Source: Scytalidium lignicola (lineage: Eukaryota; Ascomycota; Leotiomycetes). From it: a stretch of DNA of 64,000 bases. Below the pieces are notes generated by a model. It ran no database searches. It was not told where the DNA came from and saw only the letters and a list, made by a program, of their open reading frames with translations. Location of the stretch: contig NCSJ02000026.1 of NCBI GenBank assembly GCA_002812745.2, positions 62,001 through 126,000 of the forward strand, read 5' to 3'. Every line of letters starts with the position of its first letter. Position 1 is the stretch's first letter. Of this stretch, positions 10,931 through 23,172 are shown in pieces. A program made the position numbers and the translations under genes.

Positions 10931-13067
10931 ATGGCTACGCCGGCTCAGCTGGATGAAAAAGAGGCACTGAAGAACAGTACAAGATATCCCCCCCCGCTAC
11001 CTCCACGGGCACTCTCTAACTCGGGTGCTCCTCCTCTACCGCCACGGGCAGTCTCTGACCTAGATACCCCTCCTCCATATTCTGCTTATGATTCAAGAGA
11101 GAATACCTTATTATCTCAGCAGTGGCTTGATAATGATCCTAGATCATCATCAACGCAATCATTAGTGCCATCAGAATCGCATCAAGGGGGGCGTCGAAGG
11201 CTCCTCCTTATTTATATCCACGGATTCATGGGGAGTGAAACCAGCTTCCAGCACTTCCCCGCACATGTGCAGAATATATTAGCCGTTACTCTTGCTGAGA
11301 CACATGTTGTGCATACAAAGATCTACCCCAGATATAAATCCCGAGGAGCGATAGAATTTGCGAGGGATAGTTTTAGCAACTGGCAGGTTATGCCAGTCTC
11401 ATACACAGCGAGTTCATCTAACATTTGCCGCCAGGCTAGAACCTCATGAAGATGCCATGACAGATGTCATCCTCCTTGGCCACAGCTTGGGAGGACTCTT
11501 AGCTGCTGAAGTTGTCCTCAAAGCAGGCTCTCCTGAAAATGGTCAGGCGCTTCAACATCGCATTCTAGGTACAGTTGGTTTTGATTCGCCATTTCTTGGC
11601 ATGCATCCTGGAGTTATTTCTAGTGGTATAGGGAGCTTGTTTCGCGCCCCACCAGAGCCTCCCGGACAGGATCTGCAAGAATTGCTAAATAGTGAGGCCA
11701 GTTCTTCAAAAATGGCAAGTCAAACATCGATCTCATCTGCTGAAAATGGACTCTCGACCGTGAATACAGGAAGCTCCTCACAACCAAGTTTTTCTCCGAG
11801 CTATATGTCTCCTCTAGCGAGTCCACCTCCACATGATCCAAATTTTGACCCTCCATTCCCTAACGATGTACGGATAAAGGAGCGAGATCGGTGGAGTAAT
11901 ATGTTGCATTTTCTCAATAAACACTCCGATGGACTCACTTCAGCTACGAAGCAATATTTCATGTCTCATCTCGAGTTTGGAGGCTGTTTGGCTGATTATC
12001 CAGGACTTGTGGATCGATATCAAATGTTGCGTAATTTAGAAGACGTTAATGAACTTGCAGGGAGATCTAATTCTGTAAATGGACTACATACTAGACGAGT
12101 AAGATTCGTCAATTACTATACGGCGAGCACTGGTAGGCTAAAACCACCGAAAGTAACCGCTGGCAAGATGAAAGAGGAAGATGGGCTTCAGAGAGCGATA
12201 GGATTTGGGACGACTGAGAGTACCTTGAGCAGCATGCATAGCCCATCTTCTGAATCGATACAGCAGATATCTATTGACGGGGATCCTAACAATACTGCCA
12301 CATCACAGAAACTCGAGGATCAGATCCAAAATTCAGAGGAGCACTCTGAAAGCCATGATATCGAGGAGCCACTGGAAATGCTCCAACTTGATCCGACTCC
12401 TATCCAAGAAGATGATGACTTCCCAGGGGTCACAGATACAGCAAGTTCTGTAGATTTTCAACATCCAAATGAGGAATATCCTTTATCGCCATCGGAATCA
12501 CTATTATCTCCCATCCCAGACATGCCTGAAGAACCCTCTCCAGTTGATCTAAGTCTTTATCAGGATAAAGATTACCGCAAAACTGCCGAAAAGGAATACA
12601 AACGAGCCATGAAAGCATACCAACAAGCCATAAAAGACCGCGAGAAAGCCATCAAAGACCGACGCAAGCTAGCAGAAAAGCAAGAGAAAAAGGCTCGTCA
12701 GGAGCGGGAGAAACAATTGAAGATAGAGGAAAAAGAGATGCAGAAGGAGATGAAAGTGCAGGAGAAACTAAAATCAGCTGCCACCAATTCCCAATCTCCT
12801 ATACCATCGGAATCATCACAAACTAACAAGAAGGCTAAAAAGGACAAGAAATTTTGTATGTTGCCGCTGCAACTTAATGGGGAGCTTGATAAGTGCTGGG
12901 CTAGGGTGTATATGGAAGGTGTCGATGAGGTCGAAGCTCATTCCGGACTTTTCTTACCTGGTCTGCAGTATGAGGGTTTTGTAGGTGATGTTAGTGCTCG
13001 TATTGAGGAGTGGATTAGGGACGATGTGACAAGGCGGGCTCTTTTTAGTGCTGAAATTAGAGCTTGA
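10931..13067 (+). CDS. Fungal alpha/beta hydrolase with coiled-coil tail
   Basis: An N-terminal part (from 10931) is rich in PPPLPPRA motifs, then 'LLLIYIHGFMGSETSF' gives the first hydrolase strand and oxyanion region. The second part, open to TGA at 13065-13067, carries the nucleophile elbow GHSLGG (11478-11495). It continues with a disordered Ser/Pro-rich section, a highly charged coiled coil (about 12570-12760) and a conserved-looking C-terminus ending ALFSAEIRA. The two parts lie in different frames. The switch falls between 11385 and 11440, where family members have a short intron; no GT-AG pair of normal size restores frame exactly, so a sequence error or an odd intron is possible. Role is unknown; relatives are DUF676/lipase-like. 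Confidence 0.75.
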
Positions 13068-14219
13068 GATTGAGCATTGTATTTTCCTATTGCAATTTTT
13101 TGAAAGGGTCTTATAGCCTTGAAATTAGATTTATGAAGCGAGCGCAGTGAGCTTCTATTAACTTGTAAGGTAGCTTAGGGGTTCAAATTGTCGCAAACTC
13201 ACGATCTCACAACGCCTGAGTAGAAGAAACTTCAAGAAAATTGGTCTAATTATTATTAATTCACAGCTGTTTGGTGAAGAATGAAGCTGCAGAACCACAT
13301 CAATATTGAGGTCCACCTACCTACATGTATTGGGGCCATGACCTTTGAGCTCCAAGTCAGGGTAGCGCTGTAAGAGGCACGAGTTCCAGGCCTTACAGCG
13401 AGCATAAAGCCTGAGGCCCTCCACTAATTACAGAGCTGAAACTGAGGCGACGAGCCTCTAGGCATCGTCTAGTTCGAATTGAGCACTCTAAAGCGAATTC
13501 TTCCGTGCTAGTTGTTGCCAGTTAACAAGAATTATCTCTGTTATTTTATGTCCAGTAATTTTGCGGAGCTGCAAAAATGAATCATTTTTTTGGAGTCTAT
13601 TGAGATTACAATTCCCTTTCTCCTTTCGACTTGACGTTGCAAGCGTGTAAGTGACCCCGCAGCAAGATGCAAAGAATATCTAAGTTTACTGTAAGCGCGC
13701 CTCAGGCCACAGCAATACCCCGCAATAAGTTAATCTGATGAAACAAATATGAAATAAACCCCCCAAAAGCCGTCAAAGCCCGCTGTAGCAACAAACACAA
13801 GCCAACCAACTTGCACCGCGACAGACCAAGCGCAAAAGTTGATGGCCATCCAAACGCCGTGCTCTGGTTGCACTGGCTGATATCGACTGCCTGGGTATGG
13901 TCAAGGAGCATTGACAGCCATATTTATTGGCTTGGTGGGCATCTGGCGGCATCATGTGCGGCGATGCAAAGGCTAGGGAGCTTCGTCACTATGCGCAAGG
14001 AAAGGTCAGGTACCGCTCTTGGATTACTTCCTTCTTTTCCGTTTACATCTTTTTTACTTTTTTTTNGGCAAGATAAGGTTTTTATTACTTTCTCCTCACT
14101 TCGATACTTTCTGTACCTTCCTTTAAACTGCAGTGGATTTGACTTGAGGTCGTCATTTGCCTAGAACGCGTAGTCCCTGTACAGAGTGGCTAGACTTGCA
14201 TATTCCAGCTTCAACCACC
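13068..14219. other. Intergenic region
   Basis: No supported gene. It has the 3' flank of the hydrolase and the promoter of the dehydrogenase, with a T-run ending in an N near 14066. Short frames on both strands look like chance. Confidence 0.5.
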
Positions 14220-15523
14220 ATGACAAAACCGGCAGTTCTGCTAATTGACAGCGTGGCACACGTCCAGAGAGAATGGGAAGATTGCGCCGAATTCGCGACC
14301 CTGAAGGTATTCAAGCTACGGTCTTCTTCTTTCTCTAGGCAGTTGAACCCCGCAATGGACCAATTGACTAAATTCCACAGGTGTTTAAAGGCAGAACCCG
14401 ACAAGAATTCCTCAAAGCTATTCAAGACGGAACTTATGATGATGTCGTAGCTCTATACAGGAGTAATGAATCCACAAATGTGAGTCTCAAGCTCATCCAG
14501 GTAGTAGAGCTTAAAAGACGCTGAAACGGCTTTATTCAGTTGACTGGGCCATTCGACGAAGAAGTGGTTGGAAAACTACCCAAGTCACTAAGATACATAT
14601 GCCATAATGGAGCTGGATATGACAACATTGACGTCTCAGCATGCACTGCAAAAGGTTTATAAACACTTAGTCTCCACTAAAGAGAAGGAAAAAAGTCACT
14701 GAATAACAGTTTTTATAAAAAATTATAGGTATCCAAGTCTCCAACACTCCCATAGCTGTCAATGCCGCTACAGCAGACATTGCCCTGTTCCTAATGCTCG
14801 GCGCCCTCCGTCGAATCCACAAACCATACTCATCTATCCGCAACTCCCAATGGCGCGGAACATCCTTCCAACTGGGCTACGACCCTCAAGGTAAAGTCCT
14901 CGGAATCCTAGGCATGGGCGGCATAGGTCGGGAAGTAGCATCTCGAGCGCGCGCATTCGGCATGAAGATACAATACCACAACCGCAATCGCCTCTCCTCA
15001 GATCTAGAAAAGGACGCAAAATACGTTAGTTTCGACGAGCTGATTGCCACGAGCAATGTATTGAGTCTGAACTGTAGTCTACGCAAGGAGACGATTGGGA
15101 TTATCGGGAAGCGCGAGTTTGAGAAGATGAAGGATGGTGTTATTATTATTAACACAGCAAGGGGAAAGTTAATTGATGAGAATGCCCTTGTGGCGGCATT
15201 GGATAGCGGCAAGGTGTTCAGTGCTGGGTTGGATGTTTATGAGGAGGAACCGAAAGTGCACGAGGGGTTGCTGAACAATCCGAACGTAGTGTTGTTGCCG
15301 CATATTGGAACTGCTACTAAGGAAACTCAGGTATGTCCTAGCTCTTTATTCTTCTTTTCCTCGGGTTTGGCCGTTACATTCCTTTTCCTAACCATCATCA
15401 CAGAGAAACATGGAGTTGTTAGTGCTGGAGAACTTAAGAGGTGCGGTAGTAAATGGGTCGTTAGTCACCCAGGTTCCTGAACAGGTTGGTAAAATCCCGC
15501 TCTCGCACCCCTTTGATCATTAA
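14220..15523 (+). CDS. D-isomer-specific 2-hydroxyacid dehydrogenase (glyoxylate/hydroxypyruvate reductase type)
   Basis: Five exons: 14220-14306, 14381-14479, 14540-14654, 14729-15330, 15404-15523, giving 340 residues. The NAD-binding motif GMGGIG is at residues 162-167. Catalytic-region motifs follow: 'INTARGKLID' (Arg), 'AGLDVYEEEP' (Glu) and 'LLPHIGTAT' (His). The N-terminal part has 'YRSNES' and 'CHNGAGYDNID', typical for fungal members. It reduces glyoxylate, hydroxypyruvate or a related 2-keto acid with NAD(P)H; the exact substrate is not readable. The C-terminus extends beyond the usual VPEQ by a short VGKIPLSHPFDH tail. Confidence 0.92.
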
Positions 15524-15914
15524 ACTAATATACCGCACGACATAAAGTTGAGTGCTAACATTTTCTGGCCTAAGCTTTAGATCTAGCTCTAAACCAAGAT
15601 ATCAAGAAATGCACTATATCCCATTCGATTTAAGGTTAAGTGGTGATTGAACTATTGATTGTGGCACAGAAAGTCCTGTACATAAAGTATCGCCATTATC
15701 AAAGAATATACATAAAGCGAGTACTCAGAATTGCATTAGGCTATATATAAGCCTGCTGTCTGAAGTTCTATCTAACCACACGCTTATTGGTCCACATTCC
15801 GTGTAACTTGGTATAAGTAGCCCGAATACGCCAAAGATCCCCAAGTGAATAAAAAATGCGGGGGAAAACATAATTTGTAGTCTACAGGTTCTCGCAGCAA
15901 AAAGGGTGCGGATT
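15524..15914. other. Convergent 3' spacer
   Basis: Lies between the dehydrogenase and the PP2C gene, which converge here. Nothing else seen. Confidence 0.5.
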
Positions 15915-17843
15915 TTATAATTTCGCTTTGACATCATTTGCAGCTGCACTTGCATCCCTGTTAAGAACCACGTCCCCGGTCTTATTACCATTGCCAAAGA
16001 AAATGACCTCTACAGTCAAGTCATCCCTATTTTACTCTTGTCAGCAAACACAGCACACATCATCTCTTAACAGAAATAAAGATCTAGTACTAACCTATAT
16101 CTTCTCGAATACGGAGCAGGAAGAGTGAGCAAAGCGCACACCATATCCTTATCTTTCCCTCCTAAAGCATTTCTAACCAGATGCGTGGCGACGTTCTTAT
16201 CCTCTACCACAAATCTATCATCTTTCCCACCTTTTACACCCCATTGTTGTTGTCGAATGGGAGTCTTCTGGCCATTCTTTTGAATTTGCGCTTTTCCTTG
16301 CTCAACTGGCAACCCCTTTTGCTGGGAGGAGAACAATTTCGCCCAGGTGCTTCCCAAATTACCGCTGTTGTTTTCTCGCTGTTGTCTTTCAATCCACTGG
16401 CCTACGAGCCCCACCACTTCTTCATTGGTAAGCATTTCCCAGAGTCCATCGGTGGCCATAACGAGAAAATCTCCTTTCTCTGGCTCAATCTTCGTGGTTG
16501 TGACTACTGGCTCAGCAGTAACATAGGGGGGAGTCCGTAATAGTTGGGATGGAGTGCGACCAAAGAAGGAATTCTTTAATCGTTCTGCAACCTCGCGGGT
16601 CCACTTGTAGCTTGCATCTCCGAATGCACGGGTTGGCTCCAGTCCGCCCAGAACACGTCCATTTCTGATCACATGGTCTTCGCCGGGGTGAAGTTTGCGC
16701 ATTCTGGCCTCCTCATCAGGGTTGCTGCCAGTTTGGTCCACTGAGAGTGAAGTTGCAACCCATTTTCCGTTGTCGCCCATTCGTCCAAGAACAGCTCTTG
16801 AATCTCCAGTGCAAGCTACACGTAGGAGTTTTGAATCGCTGTCATAGAAAGAGAGGAGGGCGCAGGAGCCTGAGAGCGCGGGAGCAAGCATTTCGGCAGC
16901 GACCAGTTTCGAATTCGACTTAAAGACCTTTTCAACACTTTCATGAACAATTTCGTTGTCTAATCTAGTAAAGCCGGTCTTGATTGCATCTTCAATTGCT
17001 TCTGAAGAGGGTGTGGTTATTTTGGGATCGGTTAAGGCATCTTTGTAGGTGGCATTCAGTTCACGGGCGACATAACCAATTAATACTTGCCGCAACTTCG
17101 CAGATGTCGTCCAGCCTCTGTCAACTTTGTTAGAAATATTTCGCAGCAAAGTGGAAAACGGTCGGGGGAACTCACGCATGGCCATCAAAAACACCCCAGA
17201 ACATCCAGTCATTAGTGGTGGCTGCGGCCGAAAGAGATTGGGGTAATTCAACGATCTTCTCCGCATGGTCATCCTCAATAGGGTCGTTGCTTGGTATCTG
17301 GACTACATCGTATCTCACTACGCCGTTCCCACGGCCCACCAGATAGGACTCCTCATTCCGCCTAAGCTTTTGCGTGGCTTGTTCAGGGGTTAACATTTCC
17401 AACACCCGACGACCAGCAGCATCTGTGTCCTTGAAGACAGGCTGGTTTCCTGGAATAGTCCCAGTATATAGAGAATCCGCACCAACAACCACTGCCTTCC
17501 TTTCAGAATCGCTTTGCCCTGTCGGCGCTGGACCAGAATAAGCCGAAGTCGTCGTTATGCCACGGGACTGCTGTGCGATTGCACCGCTACCAAGTTCTCC
17601 CCCTTTGTATGTATACCATGCACCGTATCCGACCAGGCTAGATACCAGAGCGACCGAGAATCGCCGAATATACATCGATGATGGCTTTGCTATAGCGTTT
17701 TCTGTTCGAGTGGACGAGGAGGCTGATCTTAAACTCAGAGCAGAGCGTGAAGCTTGAAGAATCCCGCCATGGCTGCTGCGAATAAGGCTGTGATGCGGAA
17801 CTTGACGCGCAGTCCAAAATGCTCTGACTGCTACTCGACGCAT
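15915..17843 (-). CDS. Mitochondrial PP2C phosphatase (pyruvate dehydrogenase phosphatase, PTC5-like)
   Basis: Three exons, 17843-17176, 17117-16095 and 16026-15915, give 600 residues. The N-terminus MRRVAVRAFW... is Arg/Ser-rich without acids for about 50 residues, like a mitochondrial presequence. A hydrophobic segment (FSVALVSSLVGYGAWY) follows near residue 65. PP2C metal-binding motifs are present: VFDGHAGW (split by intron 1), CTGDSRAVLG, AFGDASYKW and MATDGLWE. The last exon supplies DDLTVEVIFFG. This matches PTC5-type phosphatases that reactivate pyruvate dehydrogenase. A longer upstream open frame to 18161 lacks family resemblance, so the ATG at 17843 was chosen. Confidence 0.9.
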
Positions 17844-18351
17844 TGAATCTCGTTGATGGTTGTTAATGAGACTGAGACCGAGATTCTCGCTCCCTTGACC
17901 GAGGCGGGAGAGACCTTCCCCCCAGGCTGCAACTACACTAGGACGGATCAAGTCAAGGTCGCGTGTGTTGATGTGTCTCGGTTTGGTTGACGGGCAGGAT
18001 GTGGTAAAAGACCACAAACTATTTTTAACTATAACATAACCGTGAAAAGTGAAATTATATTGCAACGTATCTGGAAACAATGAAAAGATAGGAATATCCC
18101 TTTGGCCTGCTATTTTAGGAGTTGACCTCTTGCTCCATACAAGTGTTCCTGTTGAGCGCAAGGCTGGGCGGCATCCGAAATGGGGAAAGTGTTGGAATTC
18201 TGCCGTTTTGCGGCATGCGTCATTCGCCGAAAGCAGGTGGGTTGAAAATTACAGCCCCTCCTAAGAAACATGCGCTCGTCTTGCCACGCACTTCTGCGTT
18301 ATTATATCCTCTGTGAATTTACGTTTTTCGCTAGATAGACAATTGTCTACA
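17844..18351. promoter_or_regulatory. Bidirectional promoter region
   Basis: A 508-bp spacer separates the divergent start codons of the mitochondrial PP2C gene and the RQC1/TCF25 gene. No specific site is assigned. Confidence 0.5.
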
Positions 18352-20557
18352 ATGTCTACTCGACAACTTAGGAAGTTGCAAAAGCAGCGCGAGCTCGAAC
18401 AAGCCAAGCTTAAGGAAGAAGCTGCAGAAGAAGAGGAAGAATCAGAAGACGAGCCGGTCTCATTCCAGAATAATAAGGGCAGTTTATTTGCCAATCTAGC
18501 GGCACTTGAGAATGAAGATGTGGACGAAGAAGAGGAAGAAGTCGAGGACAATCCTATAGAGTCCAAAAAAGAGGAAGAGGAAGAGGAGGCACCAGTTGCC
18601 GCACCTAAGAAGGCGAAGAAATCCAAAAAGCGAAAGAAGGCAAAGAAAGGAAAGGAAGGAAAGGATTCGGATACATTACAGCCGACAATTCAAGAGGAAA
18701 CCGGTCCAGATGAAATAGATGCAGCATTGGAAGCTCTGAATCTCTCTAAACCCGCCGCCAAATCTAACAGCACGTCTGAGAGGCACGTCGATCCGAATTT
18801 CGAAAAAATATGTGCATTATTAGGGGTTAACACACAACATCTCAAGGTGGCTAATGAGATGCGGAACTTATTTGGAAGAGAAGCCATTCAGAACAATGAT
18901 GACGCTGGTGGTGCTATTCCTCGAGGTGCGAGGCGGAGGGATCGTGCCATACGCCGACAAGTCGACCTCGAGACAGCACTCAAAGGTCACCATCCTCCTG
19001 GGAAAGGGCTACCAGAGATGGTTTTAAGGAGAAATCCTTTCATACAGGGTAAGGATGATTGGCCAAAGGCTACTACTGGCGGCCTTACTGTAGGAGTAGA
19101 CGTGGATTGGCAGCACCTGGATGGAACGGTTCGATTCAAGTTCAACCACGATGTAACTTACCAATCTGTACAACGGCAATTCCATGTATTCGTTGAGATA
19201 GGGAATCCTGAGAACCTGATTGGACTTTTGCAAAGAAATCGTAAGTCATTCCCCCTGAACTTTTCTCGGTCCAATTTTTAATGGAGGGTAGCGTACAACA
19301 TCTCTCTTCTCATCCAGGTTAGCAAGATTGCAAAGAACCAGTCTGATAATGCTCTCGCATTTGACCTACTGGAAAGAGCTCTATTTACCTTTGGCCGAGC
19401 TACGACTTCGCTCTTCCATACAAAGCTAGCCAAAGGCAAGGCAAGACTTGACTTCAAATATTTTGAAAATAGAGAGCTCTGGTTGGCCGGATATCACTAT
19501 ATCAAAAGCCTCTTCAAAAAGGGAACGTACCGAACAGCTTTAGAATGGGCAAANACTCCTTCTGGGTTTTGATCCGAGAGGTGATCCTTATTGTATGGGA
19601 TTTATGATCCACCACCTCGCACTGAGGGCGTTTGAACCCCAGTTCCTACTGGATTTCGCGAAGGCCCCTATTAACCCAGATGAGCCACATTGGCTGTACA
19701 CATCACCTTCACTTGCCCTGGCCGCACTACAACTACGAGATGGGGCTAAGAGTAGGGAGCTCTTGGAAGAGTCAATGAACAAAATTCCATGGCTGTTCGA
19801 AAGGTTGTTTCGGGAGTTAAAACTCGACTCCCCTCGATCAATTTGGGGTCAGCAGCCAAGGACGAAGGCAGAAGAGCTCTTCACGTTGCTCTATGTGTCA
19901 CAATGTCATGATTTGTGGAATACGCCTGAAGCTACATCTCTCTTAATGGAGATTGCAAGCGCAATACCCAAGATTAATGTCACAACACCAACCCTCACTG
20001 GCAAGCATGTGTCTCTCAATCATGTCCGGCATATCTACTTGGAAGAAGACACAAATCTGATGGCTCTGGCGCCGGCATCACTTCTCCACCGAGGTGAGAA
20101 CTCGGACTCCGATCCTCTACCACCAGACGATAGTTTCCGTTCCTATGGAATTCCCACGACAGATCGTCAAGATAGCGCCGAGAATCTCCTATATCACCCA
20201 TTTGCTGCCATTGCACGCCTCCTGCCTGGCTGGCAAAATGGGAATATCGCTCCCGAAGACCTCGAGAGACAAATGGACGACGGGAGCCTGAGAGAGCGTC
20301 TGGAGGCGGCGGTGGCCGAGAACGAGGGCGCAAATACTACTGGTGGTGCCTGGTCACTTGCACAGTCGTTGTTAGATGTACTCTGGCCTCAACGATCTCC
20401 GCCTCATTCCTCTAATGATGGTGGAGGAGCTGATGAAGAGGATACATCTGATGAAGAGTGGGTCAGTCTGCCTGATCTTACAGAAGCTGGAGATGCCGAC
20501 GACATGTTTCACGAAAGTCAGATGAGGCATGATGGCTCTGGGGGAGAGGAAATGTGA
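18352..20557 (+). CDS. RQC1/TCF25-family protein (ribosome quality control)
   Basis: Two exons, 18352-19240 and 19292-20557, encode about 717 residues. The N-terminus has an acidic/KKxKKRKK low-complexity region followed by 'LSKPAAKSN', 'FEKICALLGVN', and the TCF25 core: RQFHVFVEIGNP, NISLLIQVSKIAKNQ, LFTFGRATTSLFH, and RALFxxGxYRTALEWAK...LGFDPRGDPYCM. In yeast, Rqc1 acts in the 60S-associated quality-control complex. An N at 19554 in the run AAANA adds one base and shifts the frame. Dropping it makes EWAK continue directly into LLLGFDPRGDP, so it is read as an assembly artefact rather than a mutation. Confidence 0.92.
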
Positions 20558-21373
20558 TTGTATTAATAGCCGCAATAGACACTCATGGGCCTTACCGTCA
20601 GATCAGTTTGTTGTAGAGAAGAAAGTGAGCGTGTATAATCCCAACTAATTCCTTAGACGTTGTTTATAACATCATAACATCTCGTACAGAGATAATTATA
20701 CTGTATATATCGCAAATATTCATTGGGCTATTAGGAGGAAATGTCAGTTGTGCATTTGCATAATTAACTAATCAACTCAAATGGTTCACTGGAGCATTGG
20801 GGCAGCCTACTGCCTTAGGCATAACGTTCCAGCCTTCGCTCGGCATCGCCGGGACAACGGGAGAAATCCAAACACCGAGCGATGATGTCATGACTTAGAC
20901 CAAGCCACCCGCAAACGCAACGTCAGAGATCGTCGCGTGGATTCGGACGGAGATAAAGCATCGGAAAAAGAAAAAAAAANTTATCATCATCTTATTCATC
21001 AAATATGCTGCTTGATTACGGATAATATGTAGGGGAGGGATGATTAACCTTATTCGTCCGCCCTTTTGCGGCCGCGTGCCCTTTTTCCGTAATCAGGATA
21101 TAAGGGCTCGTGGTGGGTACAATGATGTCAATCCACCCCGTGAACCCCCGTTGCAAGACGCCAGACTGTATGTACATATTCTTGTTTATACAAATATAAT
21201 CGTTCTTCACTCTTTCCTTTTCTTATAATACCTGTACTATACTTCACTTCCTATATCACCTAGCCATATATATACTTTATATACCGTCGTCCGTCGTTGC
21301 CGTTGTCGTTGTCGCTGTTGTCCTTGGTCAAAAGTAATTTCAATAGTAGTGGTGGCAAGGCCAACACGAAATC
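20558..21373. other. Intergenic region
   Basis: No supported gene. Contains an A-run with N near 20990 and pyrimidine-rich DNA just before the Sfk1-like gene (ccgtcgtccgtcgttgccg, about 21284-21302). Confidence 0.5.
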
Positions 21374-22496
21374 ATGTTCTATGGACTCCTTTCATACTGG
21401 GTACGTTCTTTCGAAAATATCTTAACAACATCCATCCTTAACCATCATCAACACTAACAAAAATATCATTATAGATCTTTCCAGTAATCTCATCACTATG
21501 TTGGCTAGGAACCCTCCTCGGCCTCCTCATCCACTGGAACGTGATCGGTAAACCACACTACGCTTCCATGGACCGCTCTCAGAGCATAGCCTATATCTCA
21601 GACGTTGGTGCCCAGGACCTCAAACCTCTCTTCATCGCCGGATCCTGCGTCACAGTTGTATGCGTTGACATTGGCTTTTTCGCTGATCGCTGGCTTCGAC
21701 ATCGTGGCCGTCTGGCTAGGAACCTTACCCCGTTGGAGAAGTGGCTGTCGGCAATATCTATGGTATTTGGAATCATTGGTGGTGCCGGCTTGATCCTTCT
21801 GAGTATTTTCGATACTCTGCGACACCCGCGCGCGCATGATGTCTTCTTGCTTCTATTTATCGTGGGGTACATTGTCAGTGCGATCTGCCTATGCTGGGAG
21901 TATCATCGTCTAGGAAAACGTGAGTCTTATATATTCATCTCCTTTCTCTCTCACTCTCAATTCGTACAAAAACAAATATTTCTTTTATTCAACAACTAAA
22001 CATAAAACTAATCAAAAAAATAGATTTCCGTCAAGTCAGAATTCTCCGAACCTCCTACTTCATGAAGCTCTTCTTCATCGTCATCGAAGTCATCCTAGCA
22101 ATTGGTAAGCTACCTACCAACCCCCCTCCCAATCTCCAGCACCTAATACTAACAAAATCCCCCTCAGCATTCGTCTCTACAAACTGGGGTCACTCCTACA
22201 ACGCCGCCGCAGTCCTAGAATGGGCCGTAGCCTTCATCTTCACCTTCTACCTCGCCTCCTTCGTCGTCGACCTCTGGCCCGCGCGCCGCACCCACGATCA
22301 CGACTTCGACACTCTGGCAGCCAAGCGTGCTAATTCCACCGCTACGACCGCCTCACCCAGACAGATGGAAGAGGCAGGGCCTGGATCTCATCATGCGCCA
22401 TGGCGGGATACGCTTGACAGTCAGAGGACGTTGACGGAGCCGGCTGCTGCTGCTACTACTACATCTGGTGGTAGAATCAGTGGGTATAATTTCTAG
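21374..22496 (+). CDS. Frag1/DRAM/Sfk1-family membrane protein
   Basis: Four exons, 21374-21400, 21475-21919, 22024-22104 and 22168-22496, give 293 residues. The first exon codes only nine residues (MFYGLLSYW). Six hydrophobic segments are visible (e.g. FPVISSLCWLGTLLGLLIHW, FGIIGGAGLILLSIF, VFLLLFIVGYIVSAICLCW, AVAFIFTFYLASFVVDLW). The order and the HWNVIGKPHYASMDRSQ-type loop fit the Frag1/DRAM/Sfk1 family. Yeast Sfk1 localises to the plasma membrane and supports PI4-kinase signalling. The C-terminal tail of about 60 residues is polar and likely cytosolic. Confidence 0.85.
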
Positions 22497-23172
22497 ATCT
22501 GACCTTGATCTCTAGGTTGGGTTATTTCTTTTTTATGTGGTATGTGAATTAATGCATGAGATATGAAAGACGGGTTTATAAACAGATTGTATAAAAAANT
22601 TCTTTTGTTTTGAAGGGTATATATAGATTACTTTGCATACGCATTTTGTTTTTATAAAAATTCTTTGGTTCAATTTAGCGGGAGGGAGAGGCGTTCTGGA
22701 ATGGTGGCATTGTTTTTAAATCATTACATGGGACATTACTGGCAGGTGGTGCTAGCATCGGCGTTGTGGGAGTGAGTATCAAATTTCAGAACTTACAATT
22801 CTTAATAGACAAAATAGCATCCATTTCTTTTACTCGAATCATATCTTAATACTTCTCTGAGAGTTTCACAATTTTACAATATGTGAAGTGCATCCCGTTT
22901 TCAAAGTCAGTTATATGTATATAAGTACAATAAATTAAAAAAANGAATAACCGTAAATCTCCACGCATAACTCCAAGTTCCACTCCAAGCACCGAAATCC
23001 GTGTATTCAAAGAACAAACCAAACCATGAAACTTGCCAACCAGTAATACGTTACATGTGTATATACGTATATATAAATAGACGCATAAAATCCAAGTCCC
23101 AAGGATATCAGATATCAGGAAAACAAAAAAGTACAAAAAAAATTATCTCAAGAGATTCCCATGATTATCAGA
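22497..23172. other. Convergent AT-rich spacer
   Basis: 3' flanks of the Sfk1-like and Eis1 genes. Two homopolymer Ns fall near 22600 and 22945. No gene seen. Confidence 0.5.

Noticed and set aside
17844..18161. N-terminal extension of the PP2C gene
   Set aside because: The extension has no presequence character or family match; the ATG at 17843 starts a good mitochondrial leader.
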